In this document: piece after piece, positions 1 through 33,400 of the stretch
How positions within the stretch are numbered: position 1 is the stretch's first letter
How the letters are laid out: each line of letters begins with the position of its first letter
NCBI GenBank assembly: GCA_963971405.1
Contig: OZ020491.1
Coordinates: 15,742,855-15,806,854, forward strand
DNA from: Psococerastis gibbosa
Lineage: Eukaryota > Arthropoda > Insecta > Psocodea > Psocidae
Direction of reading: 5' to 3'
DNA: 64,000 nt
Translations under genes and position numbers: made by a program
The notes under the pieces: generated by a model
Database searches by the model: none
Told to the model about the DNA's origin: nothing
The model's input: the letters and a program-made list of their open reading frames with translations, nothing else

Positions 1-68
1 TACTTATAAAACTATCTTCACATTACAAATACAACTTACCTTAGCTGAGCCCAAGCTTTATATAGTAA

Positions 69-20947
<20,879 letters not shown>

Positions 20948-21229
20948 ATAAGAAAATCTAGAAGAATTCAAATTAGACACCACAAAAGTCACAATAGTCC
21001 AAAGTCATAATACGCTTTCGCCTGTTGCATTGCCTCAATGGTAAGCTAAGCTTGTCTCAGCTTGTCAATTATCACTTGTAGCCGGTGTAGGTCGATATCG
21101 AGGACGTATACCAGTTTGCCAATGGCCAAAATTGCATACGGAAACAATAAAAATAATGTCCGAAATCCATGGGGTCGTTGGCATTGGACAAGGGACCAAT
21201 GGGTTTATAAAAAGTCCTTCGGGACATTA

Positions 21230-21390
21230 AAATTATTATTATTATTGAGCTGTACGTCACAGCAGCAAAATCACGGTAAGTTGACTGAGGGATGCACAGG
21301 ATGCATCAGTCAACTTACAGCGATTTTTTCTGCTGTGAAGTATGACTCAACTCCCAGGAGTTTTACTATAGTAGGGTATTTAAAAAAAAA
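21230..21390. repeat. Inverted repeat with GTAAGTTGACTGA arms (A-B spacer)
   Basis: GTAAGTTGACTGAGGGATGC is mirrored as GATGCATCAGTCAACTTAC; outer CACAGCAGCAAAATC / GATTTTTTCTGCTGTG. Same family as 24780-25030. Confidence 0.5.
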
Positions 21391-21500
21391 AACATTGTAG
21401 TAGAATGTAGCATATGGTATACACTTATTGCCCTATTGTGTTCAGAGTTCAGAGTTCAGAGTGTTTTCTTCTCCTTCTCTAAATGCCTCTTCTATCGTCA

Positions 21501-21700
21501 GGACATGTAGATTTGTGGTACAGACTCCGACTTTCACCCGAAAGGTTGTTGGTTCAAGTCTCACACTTGCCACATTTTCTGGCCATGGTTTGGAGGGCAT
21601 GTAAAGCAGGCGACCCCGGGCCTTCCTAATTTAATGTAAGAGAGGGCTTTATAGCCTTAACTCCGCTAGGTTGGCTTAGTAATAGAACAAAAAAAGTCAA
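21501..21700 (+). mobile_element. tRNA-derived SINE, copy 3 (A-B spacer)
   Basis: Head GGACATGTAGATTTGTGG, B box GGTTCAAGTCT, same body and tail. Confidence 0.8.
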
Positions 21701-22067
21701 TTTTTATATTATTTTATCGAAAATTGGTGTGATCATCACGACAATTTGAACCTTGGAGACTGATGCACTGATAAGGGAAGTCGTGCTCAGACTAGCTCAC
21801 AGATATTCCACAGAGTAGGTCAAATAATAATTCAATAGGCCATAGCTTCAAAGTTCCGTTCTTCGTTGACTGCATACCTACATAAAATACAATTCATCCT
21901 GCACCATACGCTGCTTCCATTACATCGATGTTACATTCTGTGCTAGCTGATACTGACTATAATGATAGCCAGAGTCGGATATGCACAAGAGCACGACGCA
22001 CTATTACATACAATTATGGAGCCTAATAACGGTACTTTGTGCCCACAAAATGTATTTAAACTTTGAA

Positions 22068-22762
22068 GAACCGGTCCGAGTTTACTCGAACATGCTTTCC
22101 AATTTATCAAAATTAGTAGATAGAGAAATTGAATAATTTGATGGTAAATAATTTTCCTATGGCTAAATTTCCGATATCTCGGGGGGGGGGGGGGGGTGTC
22201 CACCTGACGTCACTGGAGGTGAGATAAATTCTAGATAGGTCAGACCGACACATTACGTGAATTTTCTATCATTTTTTCAAAAAAAAAAATTTTGCACAAA
22301 CCAAATAGTTTCTTGCGAAAGCAACCTGTCCTGTTTCGTTACTCAATTTAACACCTAAAACATGCCTGAAGGTAGAAATCCTCGATTGAAAGATCTCGCA
22401 GAAAAATGATTTTATAGTCATTTTTCATAAAAATTGAGTTATTTTTATTTTTTTACCCCCAGAAGCAAACTATCAAGGGGCCAGCGACCCCCACATTTTG
22501 TCAACATTAATAACGACTACAATATATGTGAATTTAAAAGAAATCGTTGGAGCCGTTTTTGAGAAATAATGTTTTTAGACGTGTTTTTGGAGTTCCGGAT
22601 ATCGATGAACAGACAGACAGAACGACAGACAGACAGACATTTCGTAAAAACCCCTTTTTTTGGTTTCTGGGAGCTCAAAACGTGTAAATCCGTTGAAATC
22701 TCGGAATCGAAAATTTCGACCGTCACAAGGCTTTCCGTATACTACGCATAAATGGAAAGCAA
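22068..22762 (+). repeat. CTGT-core dispersed repeat, copy 1
   Basis: Begins GAACCGGTCCGAGTTTACTC, then GCTTTCCAATTTAT, a G run, a CAGA/CTGT microsatellite near 22607 and ends AAATGGAAAGCAA. The near ends form a short inverted repeat (TTGCTTTCCAATTTAT). Non-coding. Confidence 0.65.
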
Positions 22763-23297
22763 TAATATGACACAGTGCTCCCAAGTGAGTACAGTATTAC
22801 TACTACTACCTTGTTCCTCAATTCCCATTTACCTTAATGAAGGCTTACATTACTTAGCTCAGATAGCTGGATTTTCACAGGAAAACTTGTTAGTAGCCTC
22901 GTCAAAAACATCCATTAAATTAGCAGAAATGTTCCTCTACATTTCGATACATGAGATATGGCCTTCAATAACTGTATATTGGCCACAGTTCTTAAACTCA
23001 TTCTTCGGTACTACTACACCAATCGCTTTTTGTATCAAAATCAATAAATTTGGGGCCATTTTGTGTCTGAGATGTAGATAAATCTACATATCATAGGCTA
23101 TAACAAATTCCTGAGGAAAATTTCTTCTGTTTGCCCTGATATTTGGTTTCTACACTAGTAAGGCTCTCTCCGATTTGCTCAGTCAAGGCCTTGACATGAA
23201 ATGAAATGAAATGAAAAAACGACTTTATTGCAAACAAAAGGCGAACAATAAAGTCTTGTTTTCATGCTAACCTAGCCTTGGTGCTAATTTTTCATTA

Positions 23298-23689
23298 TTG
23301 CTTTCCAATTTATACAGTACGTAGTATTTAAGGAAAGCTTTGTGATGGTCAAAATCTTCGATTTCGGGATTTCAGTGAATTTATACGTTTTGAGGGCCCA
23401 TGAGCCAAAAAAGTGTTTTTTCCGAAATGCCTGTCTGTCTGTTCATCGATTAACGGGGTAACTATTCGGTGGATTGTTTATGAAATTTGGCATGTAGATT
23501 TCAAAAAATCATATGGAGTCGTGCCATCGATCAATTCAATGCTTTGGGATAGGGAAAGACCGAAATTTTATCCTAAGACGATGGTGTACCAAAGAACTAG
23601 CCTATTTATATGGTATTATCTACCTCAGTACCGGTACCTATAATAATTCAAAGACAGGAAAGCATGTACGGGTTCACTTGTATCGGTTC
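23298..23689 (-). repeat. CTGT-core dispersed repeat, copy 2, internally deleted
   Basis: TTGCTTTCCAATTTATAC at the plus-strand left, CTGTCTGTCTG near 23429, ends GGAAAGCATGTACGGGTTCA. Confidence 0.6.
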
Positions 23690-24245
23690 TTTTCTTCTGC
23701 AAGGGAATTTTAGTATCCCGTTCTATTATTATTACAGATTGACTCCTTGTAACGTGCAATTTTTTCTTTTTTAATCAATGGAAAATTACAATAAGTACCT
23801 GGCCTGATTTAATCTAGTCCTGATGTAATATTCTAATGGCGGTATCATGTAATCATGTATGTAGCTTTATAACTACGTATGTGCTTTTGAGGAAAAAGGC
23901 AACAAACCACCCACTTCACCAAGGTCAAATTGTGGTTGTTTTATTTTCCTCCTCTCAAGATAGAATCAATCTCATAAGCTAGACTATTATCAGACGGCTC
24001 TTTTTCCAATATGGGTTCTTTTTATCCGAAGCTTACTATGAAAAAAATTATTAGGACGACTGGAAGAACTAATAAAATAGTATATTATGCTGTTCCCTAA
24101 ATAATTCGCCAAGGCTTATTAAGTGCGTCCAGTGAAAGCTGAAAAGAATCCATGTACAGGATTGCTAAAAAAAATGTATTGAGGATAATTCTTTCGAGAT
24201 GATTTATTTTTAACTACTATAGCCTATAGTTACGGTATCTACTAA

Positions 24246-24629
24246 GGCGCCCATTCCACCGACCGGCTAGGGCTATTTACAAAAACGGTGACGTGGTAGC
24301 AGACATGCAAGACTTAGCTGGCGTTTCCATCGACCTCGCATTGCAGAATGCAAATGACATTGACGGAAATTAGAATTTTTCTTTTTATAGAATTCTATTA
24401 AAATGTTTGTACTTAACATATCCCATGACGCCATTTTTTAATTTTAGTTTGTTTGTTTGTGATTTTACTGTATGATCATTGATCAATTTTAACTATGGCA
24501 TAGAGGAAAATATACATTTCCGTCAATTCAGCAATGCGAGGTCGGTGGAAACCCCGCCTAAGTCTTGAATGTCTGCTACCACGTCACTGTTTTTGTAAAT
24601 AGCCCTAGCCGGTCGGTGGAATGGGCGCC
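24246..24629. mobile_element. Foldback MITE, 384 bp, TAA duplication
   Basis: Begins GGCGCCCATTCCACCGACCG and ends in the complement, flanked by TAA at 24243-24245 and 24630-24632. A 3-bp TWA duplication is typical of PIF/Harbinger. A second nested inverted repeat (CCACCGACCTCGCATTG type) lies inside. Confidence 0.8.
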
Positions 24630-24779
24630 TAACTGATGAATAGAGGATTTATCAACTGTATATGCAAATAATACTAAAATAATAATTTGGGATAAAAAAC
24701 GCAGCAGTTCAAACTATAGTATTGTAGGCTAGTTTGGCAAGATGTATTATAATATGACTTCCTATAACCTTACAGGATA

Positions 24780-25030
24780 TAGTAAAACTAGGCTAAGTTG
24801 TGTCGTATGTCACAGCTGAAAAATCGCAGCAACTAAGGCAAACTGTGCAAGTGTTACACGAACAACAGTCATCTTACAAATGATATACCGTATGCGATGC
24901 GAGCTTTCGTATGAATCATTGGTAAGATGACTGTTGATCGTGTAACACTTGCACAATAGGCCTCAGTCAACTTACAGTGATTTTTATGCTGTGGCGTATT
25001 GCTCAACTTGGCGTAGATTTACTATACATG
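24780..25030. repeat. Inverted repeat element (A-B spacer)
   Basis: GTGCAAGTGTTACACGAACA and CATCTTAC arms are mirrored as GTAAGATGACTGTTGATCGT and GTAACACTTGCAC; outer ATAGTAAAACT / AGATTTACTATA ends. Related to 21230-21390. Confidence 0.5.
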
Positions 25031-25079
25031 TACATTGCCTATTGTGTATACATACACAATCATGTTACTGAATTGAAAA

Positions 25080-26510
25080 GAACCGGTCCGAGTTTACTCG
25101 AACATGCTTTCCAATTTATAGATTAGTAGAGAGTAAAAATGATTAATTTCATGCTAAAAATTTTTCTTATGGCTACATTTCGGACATCACGGGGGGGGGG
25201 GGGGGTCCACCTGACGTCACTGAAGGTGACGTAAATTCTAGATAGATCAGACCAACACATTACCACACAGTGATAATGACAGGGCACGCAATGCATTTGA
25301 GCCCGAATTTTCTATCATTAAAAAAAAAAAAAAAAAAAAAAAACTTTTTTGCACAAAACCCAATAGTTTTTTGGGAAAGCAAACTTTCCGGTTTCGTTAC
25401 TCAATTTAACACCTAAAATATGCCAGAAGTTAGAAATCATCGATAGAAAGGTTTCACAGAAAAATTATTTTTTAGTCATTTTTCATGAAAATTGAGTTAT
25501 TTTTATTTTTTTACCCCCAGAAGCAAACTATCAAGGGCCAAGCGACCCCCCGCATTTTATCAACATTAATAACGACTACAATATATGTGAATTTAAAAGA
25601 AATCGTTGGAGCCGTTTTTGAGAAATAATTTTTTTAGACGTTTTTTTGGAGTTTTTTGAGAACAAAACCCCACCAAATTGAGTTAGCCCAAAATAAAAAA
25701 AGTATAGTAGATAGAGAAAATGAGTAATTTCATGGTAAATAATTTTCCTATGGTGAAATTTCCGATATCTCGGGGGGGGGGGGGTGTCCATCTAGCGTCA
25801 CTGGAGGTGAAGTAAATTCTAGATAGGTCAGACCACACAGCAATAATGGCAGAGCACGTAATGCAGTTTTTGAGCGTAAATTTTCTATTAAAAAAAAAAA
25901 ACATTTTTTTGCACAAAACCAAATAGTTTTTTGGGAAGCAACCTGTACTGTTTCGTTCCTCAATTTAACACCTAAAACATGCCTGAAATTAGAAATCATC
26001 AATAGAAAGGTTTCGCTGAAAAATTATTTTTTTTTTCATTAAAATTTAATGATTTTTATTTTTTTACCCCCAGAAGCAAACTATCAAGGGCCAAGCGACC
26101 ACCCGCATTTTATCAACATTAATAACGACTACAACATATGGGAATTTAAAAGAAATCGTTCGAGCCGTTTTTGAGAAATAATTTTTTTAGACGTTTTTTG
26201 GGAGTTTTTTGAGAATAAACCCCCCCCCCCCCCCAAATTGAGTTAGCACAAAATAAAATAAAGAATCTCGAGGTATGATTTTTGTGAACCTATAGGCAAA
26301 ATTTCATTAAAATTGGCCGAGTAGTTTGCCCGGAAATCGATGAACAGACAGACAGAGCGACAGAGCGACAGATAGACAGACAGACTTTTCGTAAAAACCA
26401 CTTTTTTGGGTTCCTGGGACCTCAAAATGTGTAATTCCGTTGAAATCTCGGAATCGAAAATTTGGAGCTTCACAAAGCTTTCCTTATACTACGTATAAAT
26501 TGGAAAGCAA
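25080..26510 (+). repeat. CTGT-core dispersed repeat, copy 3, with internal partial duplication
   Basis: The 5' half (about 520 bp: G run, A run, AACTATCAAGGGCCAAGCGA) appears twice, from 25080 and from about 25700, before a single CAGA-rich 3' part ending TGGAAAGCAA. Confidence 0.65.
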
Positions 26511-26933
26511 AAATATGCAACTGTTCATTTACTACGAAACATGCAAATACAAGTACAATAGCTTACCTACCAGCATGGCTAAGTTGTTTTGACAACTAAT
26601 GGACTCTGAGGGAACCACCGGCAACTGAGATAGCACTGGCAGTTGGGTGGTACAACAGTGGCCAATAGGTTACTCTGATACTGACACTAACTGCGAGGAT
26701 GAACTGATTTCAAGTTATTAGGCTGGGCAAGGTTAGCGGGTCTAGTTTATATTATACTACTGCCGATAGCTATACTACTAGTATGAATGAGACGCTTAGT
26801 TATATAACAAAGCCAAGTAGCATTCTAGGATAGTAGGTTTTGTTGTATGTACGCAATAGCAAAGATGTACCTAACTGAAGCCTAATAATTGTTCCCAAGG
26901 ACTGCGGCTTGGTGAGGATAGACAGACGTATTT

Positions 26934-27403
26934 TTGCTTTCCAATTTATACGAAGTATAAGGAAAGCTTTGTGATGGTCCAAATTTTCGACTCCCGAGAT
27001 TTCAAAAGATTTGCACGTTTTGAGGTCCCTGGTCCCAGGAACCCAAAAAATTGGTTTTTACAAAATGTCTGCCTGTCTGTCACTCTGCCTGTTCATCGAT
27101 TTCCGGGCAAACCACTCGGTGAATTTTGCTGAAATTTGGCATGTAGGTTCAAAAAAATCATACCTCGGGATCATTTTTTCAATTTCGGGGGGTTTTATTC
27201 TCAAAAAACTAAAAAAAAAAACGTCTTTGGTTTTGTGTAAAAAATTATTTTTTGAAGAAATTATAGAAAATTCACGCTCCAATACATTGCGTGCCGTACA
27301 CCAAGATAGAATGGAGTTTTAGAAAAATTATTTACTATGAAGTAACTCATTATCTCCTAATTGATAAATTGGAAAGCATATTCGAGTAAACTCGGACCGG
27401 TTC
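26934..27403 (-). repeat. CTGT-core dispersed repeat, copy 4, internally deleted
   Basis: TTGCTTTCCAATTTATACG to AAACTCGGACCGGTTC; lacks the middle third. Confidence 0.65.
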
Positions 27404-27432
27404 TCTTCGACTGCCGCCTTTTATTACGGACA

Positions 27433-27608
27433 GGACATGTGGAGTAGTGGAACGGACTCTGACTTTCACCCGAATGGTTGTTGGTTCCACACTTCCTGCA
27501 TTTTCTGGCCATGTTTCAGGGGGTATGTAACGCAGGCGATCCCGGGCCATCCTTGTGGAGTGTAAGATTTAGTCCACTAGGTTGGCTTGGTAATAGAACA
27601 AAGTCATT
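27433..27608 (+). mobile_element. tRNA-derived SINE, copy 4, with internal deletions
   Basis: Head GGACATGTGGAGTAGTGG. The B-box region is shortened (GGTTCCACACTT), and the body has lost the TTTATAGCCCTAACTCCG segment. Confidence 0.75.
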
Positions 27609-27609
27609 A

Positions 27610-28452
27610 TTGCTTTCCATATTTACCTAGTATAAGGAAAGCTATGTGACGGTCGAAATTTTCGATTCCGAGATTTCAACGGATTTACACGTTTTAAGGT
27701 CCCAGGAACCCAAAAAAGTGGTTTTTACGAAATGTCTGTCTGTCTGTCGTTGTGTCTGTCAGTCTGTGCGTCGATTTCCGGGCAAACTACTCCGCCGATT
27801 TTAATGAAATTTTGCATATAGGTTCACAAAAATCATGCCTCGGAACTCGGAGCCTCGGGCTAACTTAATTTGGGGGGGTTTTATTCCAAAAAACTCCAAA
27901 AAAAACGTCTAAAAAAATTATTTTTCCAACGATTTCTTTTAAATTCACATATATTGTAGTCGTTATTAATGTTAACGAAATGCGGGGGGTCGCTTGCCCC
28001 TTGATAGTTTGCTTCTGGGGGTAAAAAAATAAAAATAACTAAATTTTAATGAAAAATTACTAAAAAATAATTTTTCTGCGAAACCTTTCTATAGATGATT
28101 TCTACCTTCAGGTATGTTTTAGGTGTTAAATTGAGTAACGAAACCGGACAGGTTGCTTTCCCAGAAAAGTATTTGGTTTTGTAAAAAAAAAAATGTTTTT
28201 TTGAAAAAATGAAAGAAAATTCACGCTCACATGCATTGCGTGCCCTGCCAGTATTGCTGTGTGGTAATGTGTTGGTCTGACCCATCTAGAATTTACCTCA
28301 CCTCCAATGACGTCAGTTGGACACCCCCCCCCCCCCCCCCCCCCCGCCCCGAGATATCGGAAATTTAACCATAGGAAAATTATTTACCATGAAATTACTC
28401 ATTTTCTCTATCTACTAATTTTGATAAATTGGAAAGCATGTTTGAGTAAACT
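27610..28452 (-). repeat. CTGT-core dispersed repeat, copy 5, nearly full length
   Basis: TTGCTTTCC left, CTGTCTGTCTGTC near 27740, C run at 28326-28345, ends AAATTGGAAAGCATGTTTGA. Confidence 0.65.
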
Positions 28453-28689
28453 TTATTTACTTTATTTATTTATTTATTTATTACGGTACCTAGGTAGAAC
28501 TCTGGCTAAAAAGACCGCCCATCTTAGCTTCTACGGTGTTGTAGTTTTATTTTATTAAGCTGCAAGGTATCGTTGAGGTCAGCTAAATTAGTCCAGTTGG
28601 TAGACAGCCAGTTACTCAATATGAAACGGAAGGTCGAGGTTCGAGAAAACGTGGCTGCCGGACATGATGACCACAACATCCCAAATAGA

Positions 28690-29395
28690 ATAGAATAGAA
28701 TAGAAAAAATTTTTATTACATCACACAGCCGTAGCCCTTATGTGTATAAATATTACATAATATAAAGCGAAAAAACAACAACAAAAATTCCTACTGTTTA
28801 TAGCCTATTGTAACTTCTTATTAAATAATTTAAATTTATATAAAAAAAAACCTACCTAACTACCAAAGAACAACGTAATATATAAATATATCCTAACTAC
28901 CATTCTTACAATATAATTTGGTTACAAGTTCCTCTGTATAATTCTAAGCTTTGCATAAACGGATCTAAGGTGTCATGATCATTTAGTAAATGAGTGAGCC
29001 TGTTTACTGGAGAATTTATGGCTACGTCAATCCTGTTTTGCGGCTGGTAAAATAAGTTAAAATTTCTTGTTGGAAACTGGGGTACAATAAAATTTAGTTT
29101 GCTCAAGAAATTTTGATTGTCTTCTAGGCCATTTAATACTTTATAGATATATACGGCATCAGCAATTTTACGTCGTGCGCACAGACTCTTCGCCTCATAT
29201 TTTTCTAACAGAGTAGAATATGGTATATATGTGGGATCAATTTTATCAAACTTTCTCGTCAAATATTTTAAGAACTTTTTTTGCACTTTTTCAATTTGTT
29301 TTATTTTGGTTTGGTGGTAAGGATTCCACACCACACTACCATATTCAAGCTTGCTTCGAACAAATGAGTTGAATAATACCATAATCGTTTTCCAT
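28690..29395 (-). pseudogene. Non-LTR retrotransposon RT C-terminus with 3' tail
   Basis: An open frame at 28906-29382 (minus) starts LFNSFVRSKLEYGSVVWNPY, the signature of the region after the RT in Jockey/CR1-like LINEs, then RIDVAINSPVNRLTHLLNDH. The TTCTA-repeat tail at 28689-28707 marks the 3' end. 5'-truncated copy in the A-B spacer. Confidence 0.75.
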
Positions 29396-29519
29396 TCCAG
29401 GAAATATAGTCAAGTCAAGTCATAGTCAAGAGATAGGATCCACTACCTGTCCTAAGGCCTAACCCCAACCCTTATTGAGTTGCTGTTCAACGGCGTTTAT
29501 TTTTATTTTTTTAAATATT

Positions 29520-29869
29520 ATTTGGAAATGGCGGGGGGAGTGAGTCTGTTTGTTAACTACCCTAACGGCAGACTCCTCCAACTCGGGGGAAAGGGGAGTT
29601 AACTGACAGGGTGGACCTCCTGATTATAGTGGATTCCGAACCACCTGGGAAACATGGTAAAGTCACACGATTAAATCGGAGATGACCAGGACTCGACACG
29701 CACGTAAACTGACTGGTATAGTCTCAGCGCGTTATCATGTCCCACCATGTTCCCTTCCAACGCTGTGCACACTACCAAAATTGCCGCAGTTTGAAACATG
29801 TTCTGCTCTCATGAAATCAACATGATGGTAAGGCCGTTGGCAATGTGCAGCTTTAATGTAAGAGAACAA
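29520..29869 (-). mobile_element. SINE with 5S-rRNA-like head, A-B spacer
   Basis: Same family as 51255-51631: head GCCAACGGCCTTACCATC, shared middle with GTGGATTCCGAACCACC and the AAC-type 3' body (GGAGTGAGTCTGTTTGTTAA). TSD not clear. Confidence 0.7.
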
Positions 29870-29984
29870 TCCGAACCATGTAGATTGTAGACCTTGTTGC
29901 TACGATCAGGGGTCTTAGTGGCCGTTGAAATAATGCGATTGTGAAGAGCCTGCCAGAACGTACAAACGACCTCTCTCTCTTAAG

Positions 29985-30335
29985 CGATCTTAGCGATTGG
30001 TTGGCAGCAACTCCCTGCATATCGTCCTCCAGTTTACTCGGTCCTCGATCTTCCTCTTCAGTTCTTGATATGATATTGCTCCTGCGTCTTCTTTTACTTG
30101 ATCCATGAATTCCTTCTTCGGCCGTCCTCTTCGGTTATTTCCCTCTACTGTGCGTGCCCTCGATAATAGTGTGTACCAGATTTTCGTGCCTTAGCAAATG
30201 CCCCATCCATTTCGCTCTCCTGATTCGTATCTGGGCTACTAACTGTCTTTCTTCCCCGATAGCGTCTAGCACTCTTTCATTTGTCACATGGTCCCTAACG
30301 GCAAAAAATTGTGGGTGGTTAAGTGGATACCAGGG
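29985..30335 (-). pseudogene. RTE/CR1-type LINE 3' coding fragment
   Basis: Minus-strand reading gives RVLDAIGEERQLVAQIRIRR, KWMGHLLRHENLVHTIIEG, then a GRPKKEFMD-like stretch after a frame change. These are the conserved C-terminal motifs of LINE polymerases (WxGHxLRH, GRP). It lies just downstream of gene B. Confidence 0.7.
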
Positions 30336-30485
30336 ACGCCGGCTTGGGGGGGGGGGGGGCACGGTCCATCTTGCCCCCGCAGACTAGTTTCTGGGGGGCA
30401 GCGATGGTACACTGGATGGTACAGAATACACCTGCATGAACGCACAGAACTTTTTAGAGCTCAAAATAAAAAATAAAATTTATAT

Positions 30486-33400
30486 TTAATATAAATTCAA
30501 CTCTCTCCAGAACCGTGTTCGACCCCGCAGCAAATTGTTTTTCATTCGTAATGTCTTGCCCATATGCATATACTCCAGTTTGTCTGTTCTCACCGGGTCC
30601 CACTCAATGCCCAGAGGATTTCCAAGTGGAGTTGGATTTCTGCAAAATGTATACCTAGCTTTATAACCCCTTTCTCATTGATGAACTAGTGCAGCATACT
30701 AAGTTCATCCAATAGCTCTAGAGAACCTACATAATGTAACACAATACATAACATACATTTTCCAGCAGCCTGATCATGGCGATTATAATACCGGTATTTA
30801 TTTAATCCCCTGGTATTAAAAATGTAAACAAACAAATTTTGAATAGCACTTTCCATTATAAAATTATCTTGTTTACATTTTTAATACCAATATAAATACC
30901 GGTATTATAATCGCCATGATCAGGCTGCTGAAACATCTGTATGTATATAGGCTACCTTGAGTGATTCAATTTTAAAGTCCTAAAGTGGAAATCTACGCGT
31001 TTTATAAGTACAAAATGGATTTTCACATTGATATATTGTATCAATATCTGACGCGCTCGAGTACCTACGTCCACGCAACAGATTTTTTTTTACATTTTTG
31101 AAAATCTATAGCCGCTCCATCCACCGATGAAAAGGTACACATTATAAAACATTTTTTTTCATTAATTATCATTCTAAGCTTTGCAACCTTATAGGTCTCC
31201 ATGACGCTCGAGTAAATCCCCATTTATAGCATCGTACTATTAAGTAATATGCCAGCCAGGTACTTACCCATGGATAATGAAGTCAGTAAAAATTTGAACT
31301 AATATGTCTATTTCCTTTTTGTCTGCTTTGGTGTATTTCCGAACAGTGGGAAAGTGATTGCCCAAAGGAAACAGGTAGAGCAACTCGTCAGCATGAGCTG
31401 CCCCTGAAAAAAATTAAAGAAACTCAATTAGTTACAACAATATAGCCTAGTAGAAAACGCGTTATAGGTGTACAATATCACATGAAATATATCGATCACG
31501 GAGCTTTCAGAAATACCGCATCCCTTAGATAAAATGGTCCTCAGCAGTTTTATGTACCATCTTGTATTTGATTGTTTCTAACACCGATCGCCCACTACAA
31601 GTGAACTACGTTCGTAAACAAATAACTGACAGGAGTTCAAAAACTGGGGCCAATCGGTGCTGTTAGTGACGATATATACCTGCATTATATAAATTGATTG
31701 ATTGATATACAAATGTAGAGGAGTCTAAGCAATGTGAAATTTTTCAAAGCTGTACAATCGTTATTTCTTGTGAAATTTTGTTTAAAAACATGGGTTTGGG
31801 GGGGGGGGGAGAGACCGATTTGCTTTTCATTATATATACCGTACTATACGGACGACTCGTGCTACAATGACAGCTGTAAAACAGCTATAAGAAACTACAT
31901 CAAAGTGGACCGGACCGACCACTACAGTCGATAGTTTTCTTGGAGATGTTATATAGGTCTACTACTGACACTGCAGATATAATATGGACAAATTTCGTTC
32001 GGTTCAAGGAATTTCTTTATAATAGGATTAAACTGTAATTACCAAAGTCTATAAAAACATTTCCATAGTTAGCACTTAAGCTGTGACTTCCCCGGTAGAT
32101 GAAATAGTATAAATAAACGGGATTTTTGGCATGTGACAAATGAAGCAGAATAGCTTGATCTGCGCCTGCTAAATACCAAGAATCCGTAAACATCTGAAAG
32201 TGAAATCAAATTGAAAATGTATTGTATACGAATTTTGTACCTCAATAGGTATACGATATACAGTATATAAGACAACATCAGGAGCGAGGTTTTGACACTG
32301 AAAATTAAAACGGTTGCTTCATATGACCACTAACTGTGTTTTACCTAGAAAAGGAATACCGATTGTGGATAATACAATATATATATATATATAAATCGGA
32401 TTTTTTTTTTACTTAGTTTAAATGAAATTTGCCTCAAATTTCACATGTTCAAAATATTTTTCAGGATTTTGGGAGGTGTTATAACCCCGCGGTCCTCCTA
32501 ATGCCGCGCCAAATTGGGAGAATTTAAGACGAAATAAACTTACGTGAGTTGTGATTCACAATTTTCCAGATCTAATAGACTGTTTAGTTGGTAGAATTAT
32601 AATATTGCCATCTCGGGCCTCTACTCGCGGTAAGAAATTGATAGCCATAGGTCAGGTCTTGCCCCCCCCCCCCCACGAAAAATATTGTATAGCCTATATA
32701 CGCCATTTAACATCCGGAACTACTGTTCAAAAAACTACGATAATTTAATAAACGGGTATCGGAGTATATACACTATTACGGTAACTTACATTAGTCATGG
32801 GGCGAATTGACAACATGTTAATGGGGTTTGTACCAAAATAGAAATCTCTAATTTTTCTTGAAACAACGGGCGCATTTACGGGCCTGTTGTCATAAAACAG
32901 ACTTATCGGTGCAATATTGTTGAAGTCCTCACTAAGTTCCTTTACCTCTTCGGGATGATCGAACATTCCTGCAAGAAAAGGCATGCACCAAATTTGATTA
33001 TTTTTAACTATTTGACTATCCATGTCCATTGCACTAGAACTTTGCAATAGTTGGAGGTGCCATTTATCCAAGTGGATACACAGTATTCCTTGTTGGCAAT
33101 AGTGACCTGCCGTAACTTGAACGCCAACTGCCAATGCGCCGCAGTGCCGTGCAGTACCTATTCCATATAGATTTTATGTTTTTGTTTAAAAAAAAGTTAA
33201 TCGCATACAAACAAATTAATGAATGCATCCGATTGAACTCTTCAGTCGCCTCTGTACTCTGTAAGTTAGTACCCGTGTTGAGTTACACCAAGTCTCCGAT
33301 CGCATGGCGTGTTGAGACTCGCACAAGTAAAAGAACGCTACCACCTTGCCATCCAAGTGGATACTTGTCAAATGATGATAGGAACACCCATTGGAACATC

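Larger units (their letters stand above)
20948..22067. other. Upstream region of gene A
   Basis: Holds the 5' flank of gene A, an inverted repeat (21230-21390) and tRNA-SINE copy 3. No TATA box or promoter can be assigned with confidence, and no other gene is seen. Confidence 0.4.

Noticed and set aside
27718..27765. CTGTCTGTCTGT array as a possible CRISPR or regulatory array
   Set aside because: Simple microsatellite inside a dispersed transposon-like repeat; eukaryotic genome.
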